The position numbers and the translations under genes were made by a program. A stretch of 64,000 nt of DNA from NCBI GenBank assembly GCA_027625915.1, contig JANTQA010000048.1, positions 4,526,001-4,590,000 on the forward strand. Direction: 5' to 3'. This stretch comes from Anaeramoeba flamelloides. Lineage: Eukaryota > Metamonada > Anaeramoebidae. The notes under the pieces are model-generated. The model was not told the DNA's origin, ran no database searches, and saw only the letters and a program-made list of their open reading frames with translations. Shown here piece after piece: positions 1-15,881 of this stretch; the stretch's first letter is position 1, and every line of letters starts with the position of its first letter.

Positions 1-697
1 TCGCACAATTGCCTTCAAAGTCAATCCCCCTTCTCGTAAACCTTTGCCCAGATCTCTCATTTAGTCTTCGTGAGATCAGGATCAATTTGAAACTCTTATC
101 CTTCAGAGCACAACCGCAGCTTTTCAAAAATCCTCGGATCGTAATAAGAACCCAAGTGTTACGAAATTGATAAAACTCCAAACACAGAGAATGGTTATAA
201 AAAAACCTTTGGCAGCTATTTAGTGGATGCACATTTGGTAAAGAGTTCGACTTTTTTCTTATTTGTGAATACCTTTCTCTTGAGAAAGTCAAATCAGAGT
301 CGTATGAAAAATAAAAATCACCACTTTCGATCAGTCGCTTTAATTCTCTGATTTGCTTTTCTTCCAGTGTTTGAATGTTGGACTCTTCACTGAGGTTCGT
401 CTCGGTGTTGATCTTTGAAAGTGGTAAAAACTTGCACTCTTTGATCTGAAAAGTCTCACTTCCCAAAACTTTACCCAATTGCCTTATCGAAGTGACAATA
501 ATTAAATATTTCCTTAAAAAGAGCTTGATAATCCCAAAGATTCCACAGAACGATTCTCCTTGATAGGGGTATTTGTTGATTTGGATTTCTTCAATGCTTG
601 ATGTTTCGCGATCGATTCGAAGAAAATTGCTTTGGTTTGTTGTAATTAAGTCTTCGACAACATAGTGTTTATTGGTTGTGTAAATTTTATAATTCAT
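1..697 (-). CDS. Sac1-like phosphoinositide phosphatase, N-terminal part
   Basis: An open frame starts at the ATG whose complement is 695-697 and runs for 232 codons off the left edge with no stop or intron. Sac-domain features seen are GIFGIIKLFLRKYLIIVTS (about residues 52-70), FYFSYDSDLT (about 126-135) and, near the edge, LISRRLNERSGQ followed by RFTRRGIDFEGN. These match the conserved Sac1 pattern of FYFS.D.DLT and LI.RRS..RAGTR...RGI...GN. Enzymes of this family remove phosphates from phosphatidylinositol phosphates, mainly PI4P, at ER and Golgi membranes. The catalytic CX5R loop and any C-terminal membrane segments would lie left of position 1, so activity and the exact subgroup (Sac1 versus Fig4 or synaptojanin Sac domains) cannot be judged. 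Base composition is clearly richer in G+C than the flanking spacer, which supports real coding sequence. Confidence 0.88.
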   Translation of the reverse strand, partial: MNYKIYTTNKHYVVEDLITTNQSNFLRIDRETSSIEEIQINKYPYQGESFCGIFGIIKLFLRKYLIIVTSIRQLGKVLGSETFQIKECKFLPLSKINTETNLSEESNIQTLEEKQIRELKRLIESGDFYFSYDSDLTFSRERYSQIRKKSNSLPNVHPLNSCQRFFYNHSLCLEFYQFRNTWVLITIRGFLKSCGCALKDKSFKLILISRRLNERSGQRFTRRGIDFEGNCA

Positions 698-3212
698 CGT
701 TGTTTGAGATTTGTTTGAGGAGAAAAATAAAAAATAAATTAGAAAAAATGATTTCATCAAACAAAAGTAAAAATCGCATTTTATTTCTCCCAAGTTAATC
801 CAAAATATTTCATAAAACTGACTTTATATATTTTAGTTAAGGTTCTTCATTAATTTCCTAGTTACCTTTTCTGTGTACTATTTGGTACACAAAAAATGAA
901 CTCTTTCGACCCAAACTTGAACTGATCTTATTAAAATGATAATTTTAAGTTGAATTCTAAATAGGGAATTAAAAGCAAATTAATTTTGTTTATCGAGCTT
1001 TTTAGGATTTTTTCTTCAAAGATAACAAAAATTTTGTTGTTTGACAAAAAGAGTGTATTTTTCTTCAAGTATGTATTTTTTGATTTTTTTTTTTAAATTA
1101 TCTAAAGAATAAATGTGTAATTACTATTAATGTTAAATAAAAAGATCAAAATTTTAAATTCCGCTTTCCTAAAAAGAATTCAAGAATTAAAATAAGTCAT
1201 CAAGTTCCCAATTCTATAAGGTGAAAATTTAATACTTTAAACTTCTTTAAGTATTAAAAAATTGTTAAGTTATATGATTTATAAATCTGTTTTTGTAAAG
1301 CTTAGTGCAAAATTTGTTCCATATATTTTGTAACAAATAGTAAAAAAACTTTTAAATTAAGTGAAAATTAGATAATTTCATTGTCCAGTCATCCCAGAAA
1401 AAAAATCATTTTCTGAAATGGAATAAAAAATTTGTAATTTCCAGAGTGTCTAAAACAAATAAAAACTAACCAATATCATATTAATAATCTCCAAAAAATA
1501 AAAAATCAAAGAAGAGTACATTTTTAGAAAAAAAGGGGCATTGAAAAACCCTAAATTTCTAATTTAAATGACTGTTAATAATAATTTTGAAAACAACTCT
1601 GTTGAGTTTTGAAGTGTTACTTTTTGTGTTTTTTGAGAAGATAGATTTTTTGTTTTTTTTTCATTTCTCACATAAGTTGTTTTTTTCTAAAGAATCTTCC
1701 AAAATCGTTACTTGGCCAAATATAGAGCAGTTTGTGAAATAAACACAAATTAAATTAATTACGAACTTCAAGTAAAATAATTTATTTAAAATTGAAGAAA
1801 TTTATTCATTTGGAAAATTTAAAAAAAGGAACAAGTGTAATTTTTTTTTTTTCAAATTAGATTTATTAAAATTGAGTATTCTTTTAATTGATTTTTTTTT
1901 TTCGTTGTTTTTTTGTATAAGAGATCCTCTAGAATTTTTTTTTTTTAATGAATTTTTAACCAAAGAGAATTCAATAATTTTTTATTATTATTTGAATTTG
2001 GTCAACCAACAATAGTTGAATTTCACAATATCCTTTTTTATATAAAGTCACTATTTTTGGTATGGAAAAAATATATAAAAAATCGCTCAAACCTTAAAAG
2101 GGTAATTTATCTTGTTTTTAGACCTTGTTTTTTTCTTTTATTTTTATTTTTTTGAGAAATACCTTTTTGTGCAAATTTGTTTTCGAAATTAATTTTTTTA
2201 ATATTTTGACCAAATAAAACATGGAATATTAATTTACAAATTAAAATAATAAAACTAAATGGTTAAAAAAACAGTTCAAATTATATCTTAAATACTCTCA
2301 GGAAAATAAAAAAACTTAAAAATCACAAATACCAGGCTTTTTTTCTGATCTAATAATATAAACTGCTTTAAATAAAAATACAAAAAATGTTACTAATTTG
2401 TGATTTTTGTATACCTTTAATTTTGATAGTAGTTTGTGACTTAAGAGTGGAACTAGCTTTAATCAAAAAATAAAATAAAAAAAAACAACAATTCAACTCA
2501 CATAAAAAAAAAATTTAGAAAAAAATTCAATCAATTACAGAATTATTTTTCGTTTTCATTTTAATGGACAATAAATAATTATAAAATCATAAAAATATTC
2601 AACATATCTAAATTTTTGAAGAAGAATTCAAAAAATATCCTATTTTCTAAACCCAATCAAGAATTAGATGTATTAATTGATAATAAGATTTTTAAATTCA
2701 TTTCTGAAATTCTTTAGAAATAAAAAAAGTGATTTGTCGATATAACTTTTCTAAACAAAACTATTTCCATTCAGTATTAAAAATAAAATGAAATATTGAA
2801 AAGGGAATTGTTATAAATATTACAGATAAGATCAAGAAATAAATGATTTTTTTTATTTTTTCCCTAATCAAATTTTTAAATATTTTTTTATTTTTCTCTA
2901 GAAAAAAATTAAGAAAAAATATAAAAAATAATGCTATCTTTTTCAGATTTATATCACTTGAGATATGTGATATTAATTTTATAATTTTAATATGTAAATA
3001 TATTATACAACTCTATAATACTATCCACGATTTTTTATTAAAACATCCATATATTTATTTTTACAAAATGAGATAGAAAATTCAGTTTTGAATGAACGAG
3101 GGAACTCAAATTTGATAAAATTGACCTCCAGCGTAACATTGATTATTAATGAAATGAGATTTTTCATTTTAATTATTGTGTTATAATTTAAAAAAAATTG
3201 TAATTTAGATAA
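698..3212. other. AT-rich spacer between two divergent genes
   Basis: This spacer separates the Sac1-like gene (-) from the SCYL2-like gene (+), so it should contain both promoters. It is dominated by A/T homopolymers. No open frame with coding-like composition, no RNA gene and no clear repeat was recognised. Confidence 0.6.
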
Positions 3213-3448
3213 TACTGATAAATTCAAATAAATATCTCAAAATTGTTTATTTCATTTCCCTTTTTAGAAATCTTTTTTAATCATTTTGAATATAGCATTC
3301 TATTGGCTTAAATGTTGAAAACTTTTGTAAAATTAGTTGTTCCTTCAAAATATTCTTACTGTCGAGTTGTTTTAACAGTTAAGCAATTAGATTACAAAAA
3401 TGGAAATTGAACTAAAAATTTCACAAAATATATTTAAATTTATCAGTA
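3213..3448. mobile_element. MITE family F, copy 1 (TA-ended short inverted-repeat element)
   Basis: The ends are inverted repeats of about 15 bases: TACTGATAAATTCAAAT on the left and ATTTAAATTTATCAGTA on the right. The 236-bp interior is non-coding. It is colinear with 35919-36153, sharing for example the internal block GTAAAATTAGTTG. Two copies of nearly equal length sharing both termini support a non-autonomous DNA transposon; TA is the likely target duplication. Confidence 0.75.
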
Positions 3449-3612
3449 TAGCTCTGAAATAACGATGTGATATAATTTTATTTAACATTTAAGGGAAATT
3501 TAACCAAATCCAATTGAATTAAAAAACAAATAAAAAAATCTCAATTGGGGACCATCAACTTATATATTTTCTCAATCAATAGATAATACTATTTGTGATC
3601 AATTAATGGGTT

Positions 3613-3784
3613 AAAATTTTCATTCAACTTTCCAAAAATTATTTCAAAAGTTCCTGTCAAATTTCAAATTTTTAAATCGGTAAATAAGCTTAAACTATTA
3701 ATTTTCTCTTTTATAGAATTGCAGATTTTATAATTCATTTTAATTTTTATATATTTTTTTTTTGGAAAGCTGAATGAAAATTTT
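3613..3784. mobile_element. MITE family E, copy 1
   Basis: Inverted ends AAAATTTTCATTCAACTTT and AAAGCTGAATGAAAATTTT enclose about 130 bp of A/T-rich filler. A relative with the same arms lies at 15718-15881. There is no coding capacity. Confidence 0.6.
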
Positions 3785-4133
3785 GATCTTTTTATTTTGC
3801 AATTAAAAGTAACTTCTACCACAGTTTTCTAAGGGTACTACCACGAAGATTTACCAGTAAGTATTTTCAAAAATTGTAGTTTCTTTCAAAATACAAATAA
3901 GAATACTTGTGTTGTTTTGAGATGACAAAAGTTAATTATTACAGGATTATTGAAAAACACAAATACGAAAAAATCACTCACCATGGGTTAGTTTGAAAAT
4001 TCATTTTCCTTTCAATAACATTCAGTATAAAACTTTAAAAAAATAATAAAGTCTTTTTTATTTTTTCATATTTGATTGTTTTCAGATCTGAAAATTTGAC
4101 AAAAAATTTTGAATCAATACTCAACAAACAAAA
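3785..4133. other. 5' flank of the SCYL2-like gene
   Basis: A/T-rich leader. CAGTAAGTATT at about 3854-3864 resembles an intron donor and TTGTTTTCAG at about 4076-4085 resembles an acceptor, so a 5' UTR intron is possible but unsupported. The bases just before the ATG are A-rich, as at other starts in this window. Confidence 0.35.
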
Positions 4134-8465
<4,332 letters not shown>

Positions 8466-9414
8466 ATTTTTAATTTATTTTTCTTTCTCTTACTTATTTT
8501 ATATGTTTTTTATTTATTTTGAATAATTAATGAAGAAATAAGTTTCTATAAACGTTGGATAAATTATTCCGTTGCATTATATTTTATTTTGTTTTGTTTT
8601 GTTAAGTTTCATCATATTTGTTTTTTTTTTTTTTTTGAAATTAATTCATAAGAAAATCTTTTATACAAAGTATTTACTTTAATATATAATTGGAACATCC
8701 AATAAAATTTGGTATACTAAAAGTAGACGAACTAAAATTATGTATATATACATAAATAATCAATTAACAATAGTTGCCCAAGTATCTTTGTATTTGTTTA
8801 TGCACGTTAATAGTTGTATATACATATAATAATATTTAGATCGAAAGTGTAATATAAAAACATTTTTTATTCCAATAATGATGATTTTTCTTATAACTTG
8901 AGGGGTGGAATAGATTATAGAATAATGTGTTTACCAAAAAAATTATTACAATAATTATAAAATTGTACTAATTAATAGCAGCTCGAATAAAAAAAAATTT
9001 TTTTTACTCATAATATATATAATTTTTGATTTTGTTTTTTTTTTTTTTGGGTGGGAAGTCGATTGTATTGTTAATATTTTTTTATTATTTTTAAAGGTAA
9101 ATTTGAAATTATATAAATATTTTTGGTTTACAAAATTGATTTTAAAAAATAATTTTAGATCCAATTTATCTAATTTAGATTTATCTATGTATATTATTTT
9201 TTTAAATAAAATTCATTAAAAATATTGACTGTTTTAGATTAATTAGTGTGATTGGAAAATAATATATGTATAATATTATATATTTAGAGAATTGAGTAAT
9301 TAAATAAAAATTGTAGCAAATAAAAAAAAAAGAGAAGAAGAAAAATAATTAAAATATCAAAGTAAAAATAATTATATCATTTGCATGACCAAATTAAAAA
9401 CTCTCCACTATCAT

Positions 9415-9505
9415 TAACTTTTTCCAAAATTTGAAAGAATAGAGTCAAATCCTTGATTTTAATCTATTCTTTTGAATTTTGGAAAACATAGGCACTCTAC
9501 AGTAT
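9415..9505. repeat. Hairpin repeat H2, single copy
   Basis: TTTTTCCAAAATTTGAAAG and CTTTTGAATTTTGGAAAA form a near-perfect hairpin, followed by CATAGGCACTCTACAG. The same hairpin and the same CTCTACGG trailer recur in the array at 34395-34860, so this is a dispersed repeat. Confidence 0.65.
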
Positions 9506-9536
9506 TTGATGGTACTTCCCCCAGAATTCAAAGGCT

Positions 9537-9549
9537 GGGGGGGGGGGGG
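9537..9549 (+). repeat. 13-base G homopolymer
   Basis: An uninterrupted run of 13 G in very AT-rich sequence, preceded by GCT. Other G runs here are 8430-8440 (11 G) and 33068-33074 (7 G). Confidence 0.95.
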
Positions 9550-11526
9550 TAAAACATTGTAGAAAGATTATTGTTATAGATAAAAATTACATAATATATG
9601 ATTAATAATTGTATTGCACGACACTGTCTTCAAAAAGTGGGGCACTAATTACCCGAATTTAATATATATTTTAACTATTTTAATTATTTTTTTTTTTTTT
9701 CATTTTTTTATTACCGTTTTTTCTTTATTACCTAAATTTTTCTAACCAGAAACTCTTTGATGAAAAATTCTCGACAAGAAAAATAAATGTCATGATTTTG
9801 ATAGGTAATATTTAAAGATTTTCTGTGTTTTTTTTTTTTTTCAGAGGATAAAATTTTCAAATTGTATTCTGTTTTAGAATTTTTGAAAACTTTTTTTTTC
9901 TATTTGATTCTAATGAATTTATATCTTTCCCAATACCAAATGAAATGATTTGTGTTTTCATAAAATTGAGTACAATAATCAAATTTTTTACAGTTTTCCT
10001 TTTTTAAAAATAATATTAATTTTTACCAAAGAACCCTAGATTTACCAAAATTTTATTAAGTTTAAAATAAAAAATATATAATAATGTTGATGTATTAATA
10101 TATTTATTTTCTTGTTTCCATTAAATCAAGATTTGAATTTTGGTAAAAGATTTAAAATAGTCACAATATAAAGTATTTAATTAATGTATTAGAATATTTT
10201 TTTGATATTGAAAAAATGAAAAATTATCACTTTTAACAATTTTTTATAAAATTTTTTTATTTTATTTTAAATTTTTTAAATTAGAATTTTTCTTAGAATA
10301 AAAATAATCCCAAACATAAAGGATTGATTGATTCAAAATAACTAACACACAGAGTTAACAATTTTATAGGGGAAAAAAAATAATAAAAAAATATATTACT
10401 GAAAATTTTTAAAATGTTTATTTACAAAATAACAATAAATAGTGAATTAATAGAAAAATGAATTTTTTTCTTTGGGATAAATTTAAGATTTTAATATGAA
10501 TAATTTTCTAAAAATTATTATTTAAACAATAGGTAATACTTGAACAAACAAAAATAATTGAAAAAAAATCATCAAATAATTTCATTTAATACAAGAGAAT
10601 TAAATCAAAAAAATTTTTTTTATTGATAAAATAGTCAACAATAAAATTAAAAAAAAATTATAATGAAAAAACTTTTAAATATTATTCAAAGATAATAGAA
10701 ATAATCTTCGAAACCCAGAATATTTATATATGAATTTTTTATTTAGTAACTATTTAAAAAAAAAATTGTGAAATTTGAATATTTCAATCAAAATTCAAAC
10801 AGATTTTTGAAAATAATTTTATAACTCTGATCTTTTATTTAATAACACTGTTTATTGAATGTCTGGATTGAAAGAAGTCTTAAAATAAAAAAATGATTAA
10901 AATTAAATAAAAAAAAAATAATAATATAACTCAAAATATTGGCCAAATCATTTCAATTTGAAAAATATTCTTGTTGAAAAAATTTTACAAATTTTACAAT
11001 GAAAAAAAATATTATTATGTTTTCAGATTTAAAAAAATTTTTTTTTTATTCTTTGAATTATTTATAATCAAAAATAAATATTCCAATTTAACAGGATTAG
11101 AATGAAAAGATAAAACAATTTTTAGATATGATTTTTATATATCTTTTATAATAAATAAATTTTTTATTCAATTTTTTAGGTCAAGTAGGTATACTATATA
11201 TCCCAAAAAAAAATAGTAAAGAATCAAATCTTTTAATCATTTACATCAAGAATTTTTTGGTATTTGGACAAACTTTTCAAAAAAAGACTATTTTGTATTT
11301 GACAAATTACGTCTATCAAAAAAATTATAAAAAATCGAATTTTTTTTTTTTGTTATTCAAATTTTTATCAAACTATTTATTTTATAGTATATACTTGTAC
11401 AATTTTTAATGATTAAAATTTCTAATTAAGATAATTTTTTTATAAATTCAAAATCTTAGATTATTTTGATTCAGATTCAAATTAAAAAGTTTATTTCAAA
11501 GACAATTATGTTATATTGGGGGTTTT

Positions 11527-11531
<5 letters not shown>

Positions 11532-11560
<29 letters not shown>
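11532..11560. repeat. (TA)n microsatellite
   Basis: Uninterrupted alternating A/T of 29 bases in non-coding sequence. Confidence 0.95.
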
Positions 11561-11569
<9 letters not shown>

Positions 11570-12514
11570 TAATAATTTTTGTATTGAATTATATAAAGAG
11601 ATTTTCTTGATTTTTTAATTAAACTATTTTTAATTGATTTTGAAAGGTATGATTATTATATGTGATTTTATAAACTTAAATATAATAATTTCGAATATAT
11701 GTTGTTTAATTTTTTTTATTTGGAAATTAACTGAAAACAAAAGGTTAATTGATTAAAAAAAAAAAAAAAAAAGAAACCAATCAACTTTGGAGAATACTCC
11801 ATTTTATTATTGTTTAATTAAATAAATAGATAAATTTGATTTCTAACTTTATACTGAATGTGGCGATTAGTTTTTTGGGATTCCAAAAAACAGAAAATTT
11901 TTTATCAAATTTTTTATTTTAAATCAATCAAAAAAAAAAAAAAAACTTCTCTTGAGATAGTATTATAATATAAATGGTTTAATTATCAATTTTAATTTTT
12001 AATTTTTCCCCTTTTTTTATTATTACATTTTTTCAATTTTATCAAGTTTCTCTTTTACATATACTATTTAACATTTTTTTTTTTTTTTTTCATATTTAAG
12101 CTTTTTTTGCAAATAATGAAATATAAAAAGTATTTATGGTTTTTTTTTTTGTTTTTTAAAAAAGATCTTAAAAAGAAAAAATTAAAACGAAAAAAAAAAA
12201 GCTCTTAAAAATCTTAAATAAAAAAATAATGATTTAATTTTTTTACAATAAGTTGGTATATTAGCCCATTTTGGAAAATTATAAATTGCAACAGCCTTAC
12301 TGAATGTGGTTTTATGAGTATTATTTGATATTGAAATCATGAAATTAGAGGGTCATTGTTCTTTCGATTTGTAAAAAGAAAAACAAAATAAAGTAAATCA
12401 AAGTCGAATCTTTTATTTTTCAATGTTTTTATGATATTTTCGGATTAAATTTTTGGTTTTATTAAATTATGTTTTGTATCTCCAATTGTGTAACTGTGGA
12501 ATGTTTTTATACAA

Positions 12515-12640
12515 ATGAGTGAAATTAATCAAAGAGTAAAAAAGAAAAATAGACGTGGGAATTTGTGTGTTTTTAACAAATCTGTTCTTTTAGAAGTAAA
12601 AAGAAGTTTGTACAAAGAAAGGTGCGTAAATCAAGAATGA
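12515..12640 (+). CDS. Possible small ORF or first exon, unrecognised
   Basis: An ATG opens 41 codons (MSEINQRVKKKNRRGNL...) ending in TGA. The composition is less AT-biased than the surroundings. AAAG followed by GTGCGT at about 12622-12627 could be a splice donor, making this a first exon, but no continuing exon was found. There is no recognisable family. It may equally be chance. Confidence 0.15.
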   Translation: MSEINQRVKKKNRRGNLCVFNKSVLLEVKRSLYKERCVNQE

Positions 12641-13505
12641 AAAAAATTAAAAAATTGATAAAAGTGTATTTTCGAAGATTTTTTTTGGCATGATATTCTT
12701 AATTTGTAAAAAATAAAAGAGAAAATGAATTAAATTTAAAGTCGACTTACTGTTTATAATTATCTTTAACAAAACCTTTATTGACAAATTTGTTTTAAGA
12801 CTTCTTTTTTCAAATATTTTTATCAAACCAAATCATAGCAAAGAATATTGTTTCAAAGGTTAAAGTAAAGGAATAGTATTCTCGAAATAAAAAAAAAAAC
12901 AGTCAAAAAGTTACAACCCTTTGGAATAAGAAAAATATTCCAAAATTAAAATTGTTAATTATTTTGGTTTTTATGAATCTGATTAAAAAGAAATCAATTT
13001 AAAATCAAACCAAACAAATAAAAAGTCCAATAAACATACTTTTTAGAAAGAATCATTCGAAATATATCATATTTTTTTTAACCAAATCTAAAATTCGATG
13101 AATTTAATCAGAAGTTGAATTTAAATTCATTTTGGAAATTCTTTTGAAATAAAAATTCCTTTTCTTTCTCAAAATGTAAAAAATTTTTTCAACACATGAT
13201 TAAAAATAAAACTGGATAAAGAAGAATTAATTGTCTCAAATGTTAAAGAAAAGATGAATAAATTAATGATTTTTTTTTTTATTTTTTCTGGATCAATTTT
13301 TTCAATTTTTTGATTTCCCATTTTTTGATTAGAAGGAAAAAATATTATATTAGGATTCCTTACTGACACTTCTCTTTTTTATTTAAAGATTCATTTATTG
13401 ATACAAATAAAAGATATTAAGGGTTCAATATCAGAACAGACTGTGGTTCTCAAAATTGGAGAAAGTTACCCACCGCCTTAAAGAAATAAAAATTAAAAAG
13501 TTTTT

Positions 13506-14624
13506 TTAAAAGCACTTTGTATGAACAATTGAAACACCATTTTCTAGATATTCGTCAACAGACACCCACATTTTTTGGAAGGTCGAAAGTGAACCAAGGA
13601 TTGAGCCCCCAATCCAGGGACTCAGAGCTCTTTCAGGTGCTGCCACACAATGTAAACGAATTCCCTCTGGTGCTCTTTCTTTTATTCCAGTCTGTAGCCT
13701 TTCTACAAACCCACTCATCAATGTGGTACTTCCTGAAAGTACTACGTTCCCAAAAAAATCTTTTCTTGCATCGATATCACAATTCATAATCGAGTTTATA
13801 ACGATCTCATCCAAGTTTGGTTGCTCAATGCCAATTAAGGAAGGTTGGAAAAGGATCTCTGGTGCTTGGATTCTTTCGTTTCCTATTTTTATTTTTCCCT
13901 TATCGGGGAGTTCGTATGTAATTTTGTCCTCTTCTGGCAAATTGCCACGTAACTCTTGTGCTTTACAGCTCAGCGCCACTTGGCAGTGCTTTTCTTTAAT
14001 TTCTCGAACAATGTCTATTTCGCTTGTTGTTGTAAACGAACGTCCTGTTTCCCTCTTGAGCAGCGTGCATAGATAATCCGTGATGTCACGGCCACCAAGG
14101 TCATATCTATTAATGCTCTGTGGGACTGAAAAGCCTTCGTAAATGGCTTCAATGGTGATGCAGCCATCCCCAACATCCAAAACGCATCCTGTCGTGCGCC
14201 CAGAAGAGTAAAGCGAAAGAATGGTATCATACGCAAGGTACATTGCCTTAACGCCATAGGTTTCAAACACGATTTCGGCAATTGTTTCATCATTCGATTT
14301 TGGTGTTTGACGTTTCTTGGTGATTAAAAAATTATATTCGTTTGGATCATGCTTCATTTTATCCAAAAAAAGATAATTCCAAATCCTTTCCATATTTTCC
14401 CAATCAACAATTTGTCCTCTTTCCATTGGTGAACTTAGAGTTAAGCTTTCTCTTTTTTCTATCGCTTCACAACCAATATAACTGCTTTCTTGATTGGTTT
14501 TAGATTCTTTTCCTTTTGGTTTTCCAATACAATTGAATTCGATAAATGAAGGATTTTCATTGCCAGCAATGCCGATTTTGATTTGTGAAGTTCCGTTGTC
14601 AATTACTATACTTTCTTTTTCCAT
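13506..14624 (-). CDS. Divergent actin (actin-family paralogue)
   Basis: An intronless frame of 372 codons, against 375 in conventional actin. It aligns end to end: phosphate-1 loop IDNGTSQIKIGIAGN, SGRTTGCVLDVGDGC, IYEGFSVP, RSFTTTSEIDIVREIKEK, nucleotide loop VVLSGSTTLMSGF, APERALSPWIGGSILGSLS and the C-terminus IVHTKCF. It is therefore an actin-clade protein rather than a distant Arp. Three differences matter. The DNase-loop plug (HQGVMVGM in actin) is replaced by polar KGKESKTN. Gln137 of the hydrolysis site aligns with Asp (AYDTILSLY). His161 aligns with Thr (GDGCITIEAIYEG). Asp11, Lys18, Asp154 and Asp157 equivalents remain, so nucleotide binding seems preserved. I infer altered polymerisation and slow or absent ATP hydrolysis. 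It may be one member of an expanded actin family. Confidence 0.9.
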   Translation of the reverse strand: MEKESIVIDNGTSQIKIGIAGNENPSFIEFNCIGKPKGKESKTNQESSYIGCEAIEKRESLTLSSPMERGQIVDWENMERIWNYLFLDKMKHDPNEYNFLITKKRQTPKSNDETIAEIVFETYGVKAMYLAYDTILSLYSSGRTTGCVLDVGDGCITIEAIYEGFSVPQSINRYDLGGRDITDYLCTLLKRETGRSFTTTSEIDIVREIKEKHCQVALSCKAQELRGNLPEEDKITYELPDKGKIKIGNERIQAPEILFQPSLIGIEQPNLDEIVINSIMNCDIDARKDFFGNVVLSGSTTLMSGFVERLQTGIKERAPEGIRLHCVAAPERALSPWIGGSILGSLSTFQKMWVSVDEYLENGVSIVHTKCF

Positions 14625-15049
14625 GTTTTGAGACGATTAAAACAGATATTAAAAAATTTAATTGTTTTAGTGGAGATTTTTTCTTTTGTGGAAAAAATTG
14701 GAAAAAAAAAAAGCTTTAAAGTTTTGTAGGAAAAAAAAAAATGAGAAAAAATAATTAAATACCTTTCAAAATTTAAAAAACATCCTGTTGAGTGAAAATT
14801 GAAATGACGAAGCCTTTGGGGAACGACTTCTGAAAAGGACACAATTATTTTCCTAATTATGGTTTAAGGAGGAGTACTCTAATTTGAAAAAAATTAATTA
14901 TTTTTGGATTGTGTTATGAAAATAATTTTTTTTAAAATGATTCTTCTATTTTATGTTTTGATAAAACCTGTTCAAGATCTTAAACTTTAGAATGATCTAA
15001 AAAACTTGGTACTTATAATAACAGCAATTTCTCAAAATTAAAATCTGTG

Positions 15050-15425
15050 CTTTTTTTCTTCTATTTCAATACAACTTCTTATCTACAATCTATGAGTACA
15101 AATCAATTTTGAAGGTAAACTCGTGATGACTTTTCAGTAAATTTTAGATTCTGAATGTTATTTGGGAAATAATTTTTTATATTTTTCTGATTTGTGGTCA
15201 ATTTTTTGTTTGTTTTTTCTAAAATTATCACATTTTTTTTTTTTTTGTTTTTCTGAAAAATTTTCCACTCCCGAATGTTCATTTTAAGAAAATCTTTTTT
15301 TAAATGTAGAACTTTTAAAGATTTATCCCATTTTTTTTGAGAGTTTATTGTTAGTTTCTTTGTTCATTCTATATGAAGGTTTTTTATACAAAAAGAAACA
15401 GGGTTATTTGTTTTGTAACATAAAT
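15050..15425. repeat. Dispersed repeat S3, copy 1
   Basis: Colinear but diverged from 55140-55500. Shared landmarks in order are AGTACAAATCAATTTTGAA, TTCAGTAAATTTTA, TAGAACTTT and GTTTATTGTTAGTTTCTTTG. Part of it also appears inverted at 31255-31370. Non-coding, of unknown nature. Confidence 0.6.
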
Positions 15426-15717
15426 TCATCTTGCCATAACGTATTATTTCGACAAGAACAGAATCCCTGGAAAATTGTAAAAAAAAAATTAATAAATACC
15501 TTATTTTAGGTGGTTTGACATGTTATTTCAGTGTCTAGTTGATTTTCAAAAAATTAAGTATGAAATTTTAGGGTGTTAAACAATATTTTTTTCTATTTTT
15601 TTTTATTATTTTTATCAGTATGTTGAATGTGGGAATAAAAGGTTCATAAGTTGGTAGATTTGAAATTGTAAAAATAGTGGGTTTGTACTTTATTATTTGT
15701 TTCAAAATAAATGGAAC

Positions 15718-15881
15718 AAAATTTTCAGTCAACTTTCCAAAAAAAAAAGATTTTAAATTGTGTAACATTTCAAATTTATAATACTTAAAAGAATCTTAAA
15801 TTCTGAATTTAACTTTCTGGGTAGTTTGATTTATTTTAATTCTTGAAATGTGATTTTTTGGAAAGGCTGATGAGAAAATTA
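15718..15881. mobile_element. MITE family E, copy 2
   Basis: Arms AAAATTTTCAGTCAACTTT and GAAAGGCTGATGAGAAAATT match the arms of 3613-3784. Short, non-coding and diverged. Confidence 0.55.

Larger units (their letters stand above)
8466..13505. other. Long gene-free spacer
   Basis: About 5 kb between the SCYL2-like gene and the 3' end of the actin gene. It contains a hairpin repeat at 9415-9505, a 13-base G run at 9537-9549, a (TA)n tract at 11532-11560 and many A/T homopolymers. A 41-codon frame at 12515-12640 is listed separately. The remainder shows no coding composition. Confidence 0.55.

Noticed and set aside
14015-14293. Second minus-strand frame inside the actin gene, and plus-strand frames over it
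   Set aside because: Shadow frames of the actin coding sequence; they share no recognised motif.
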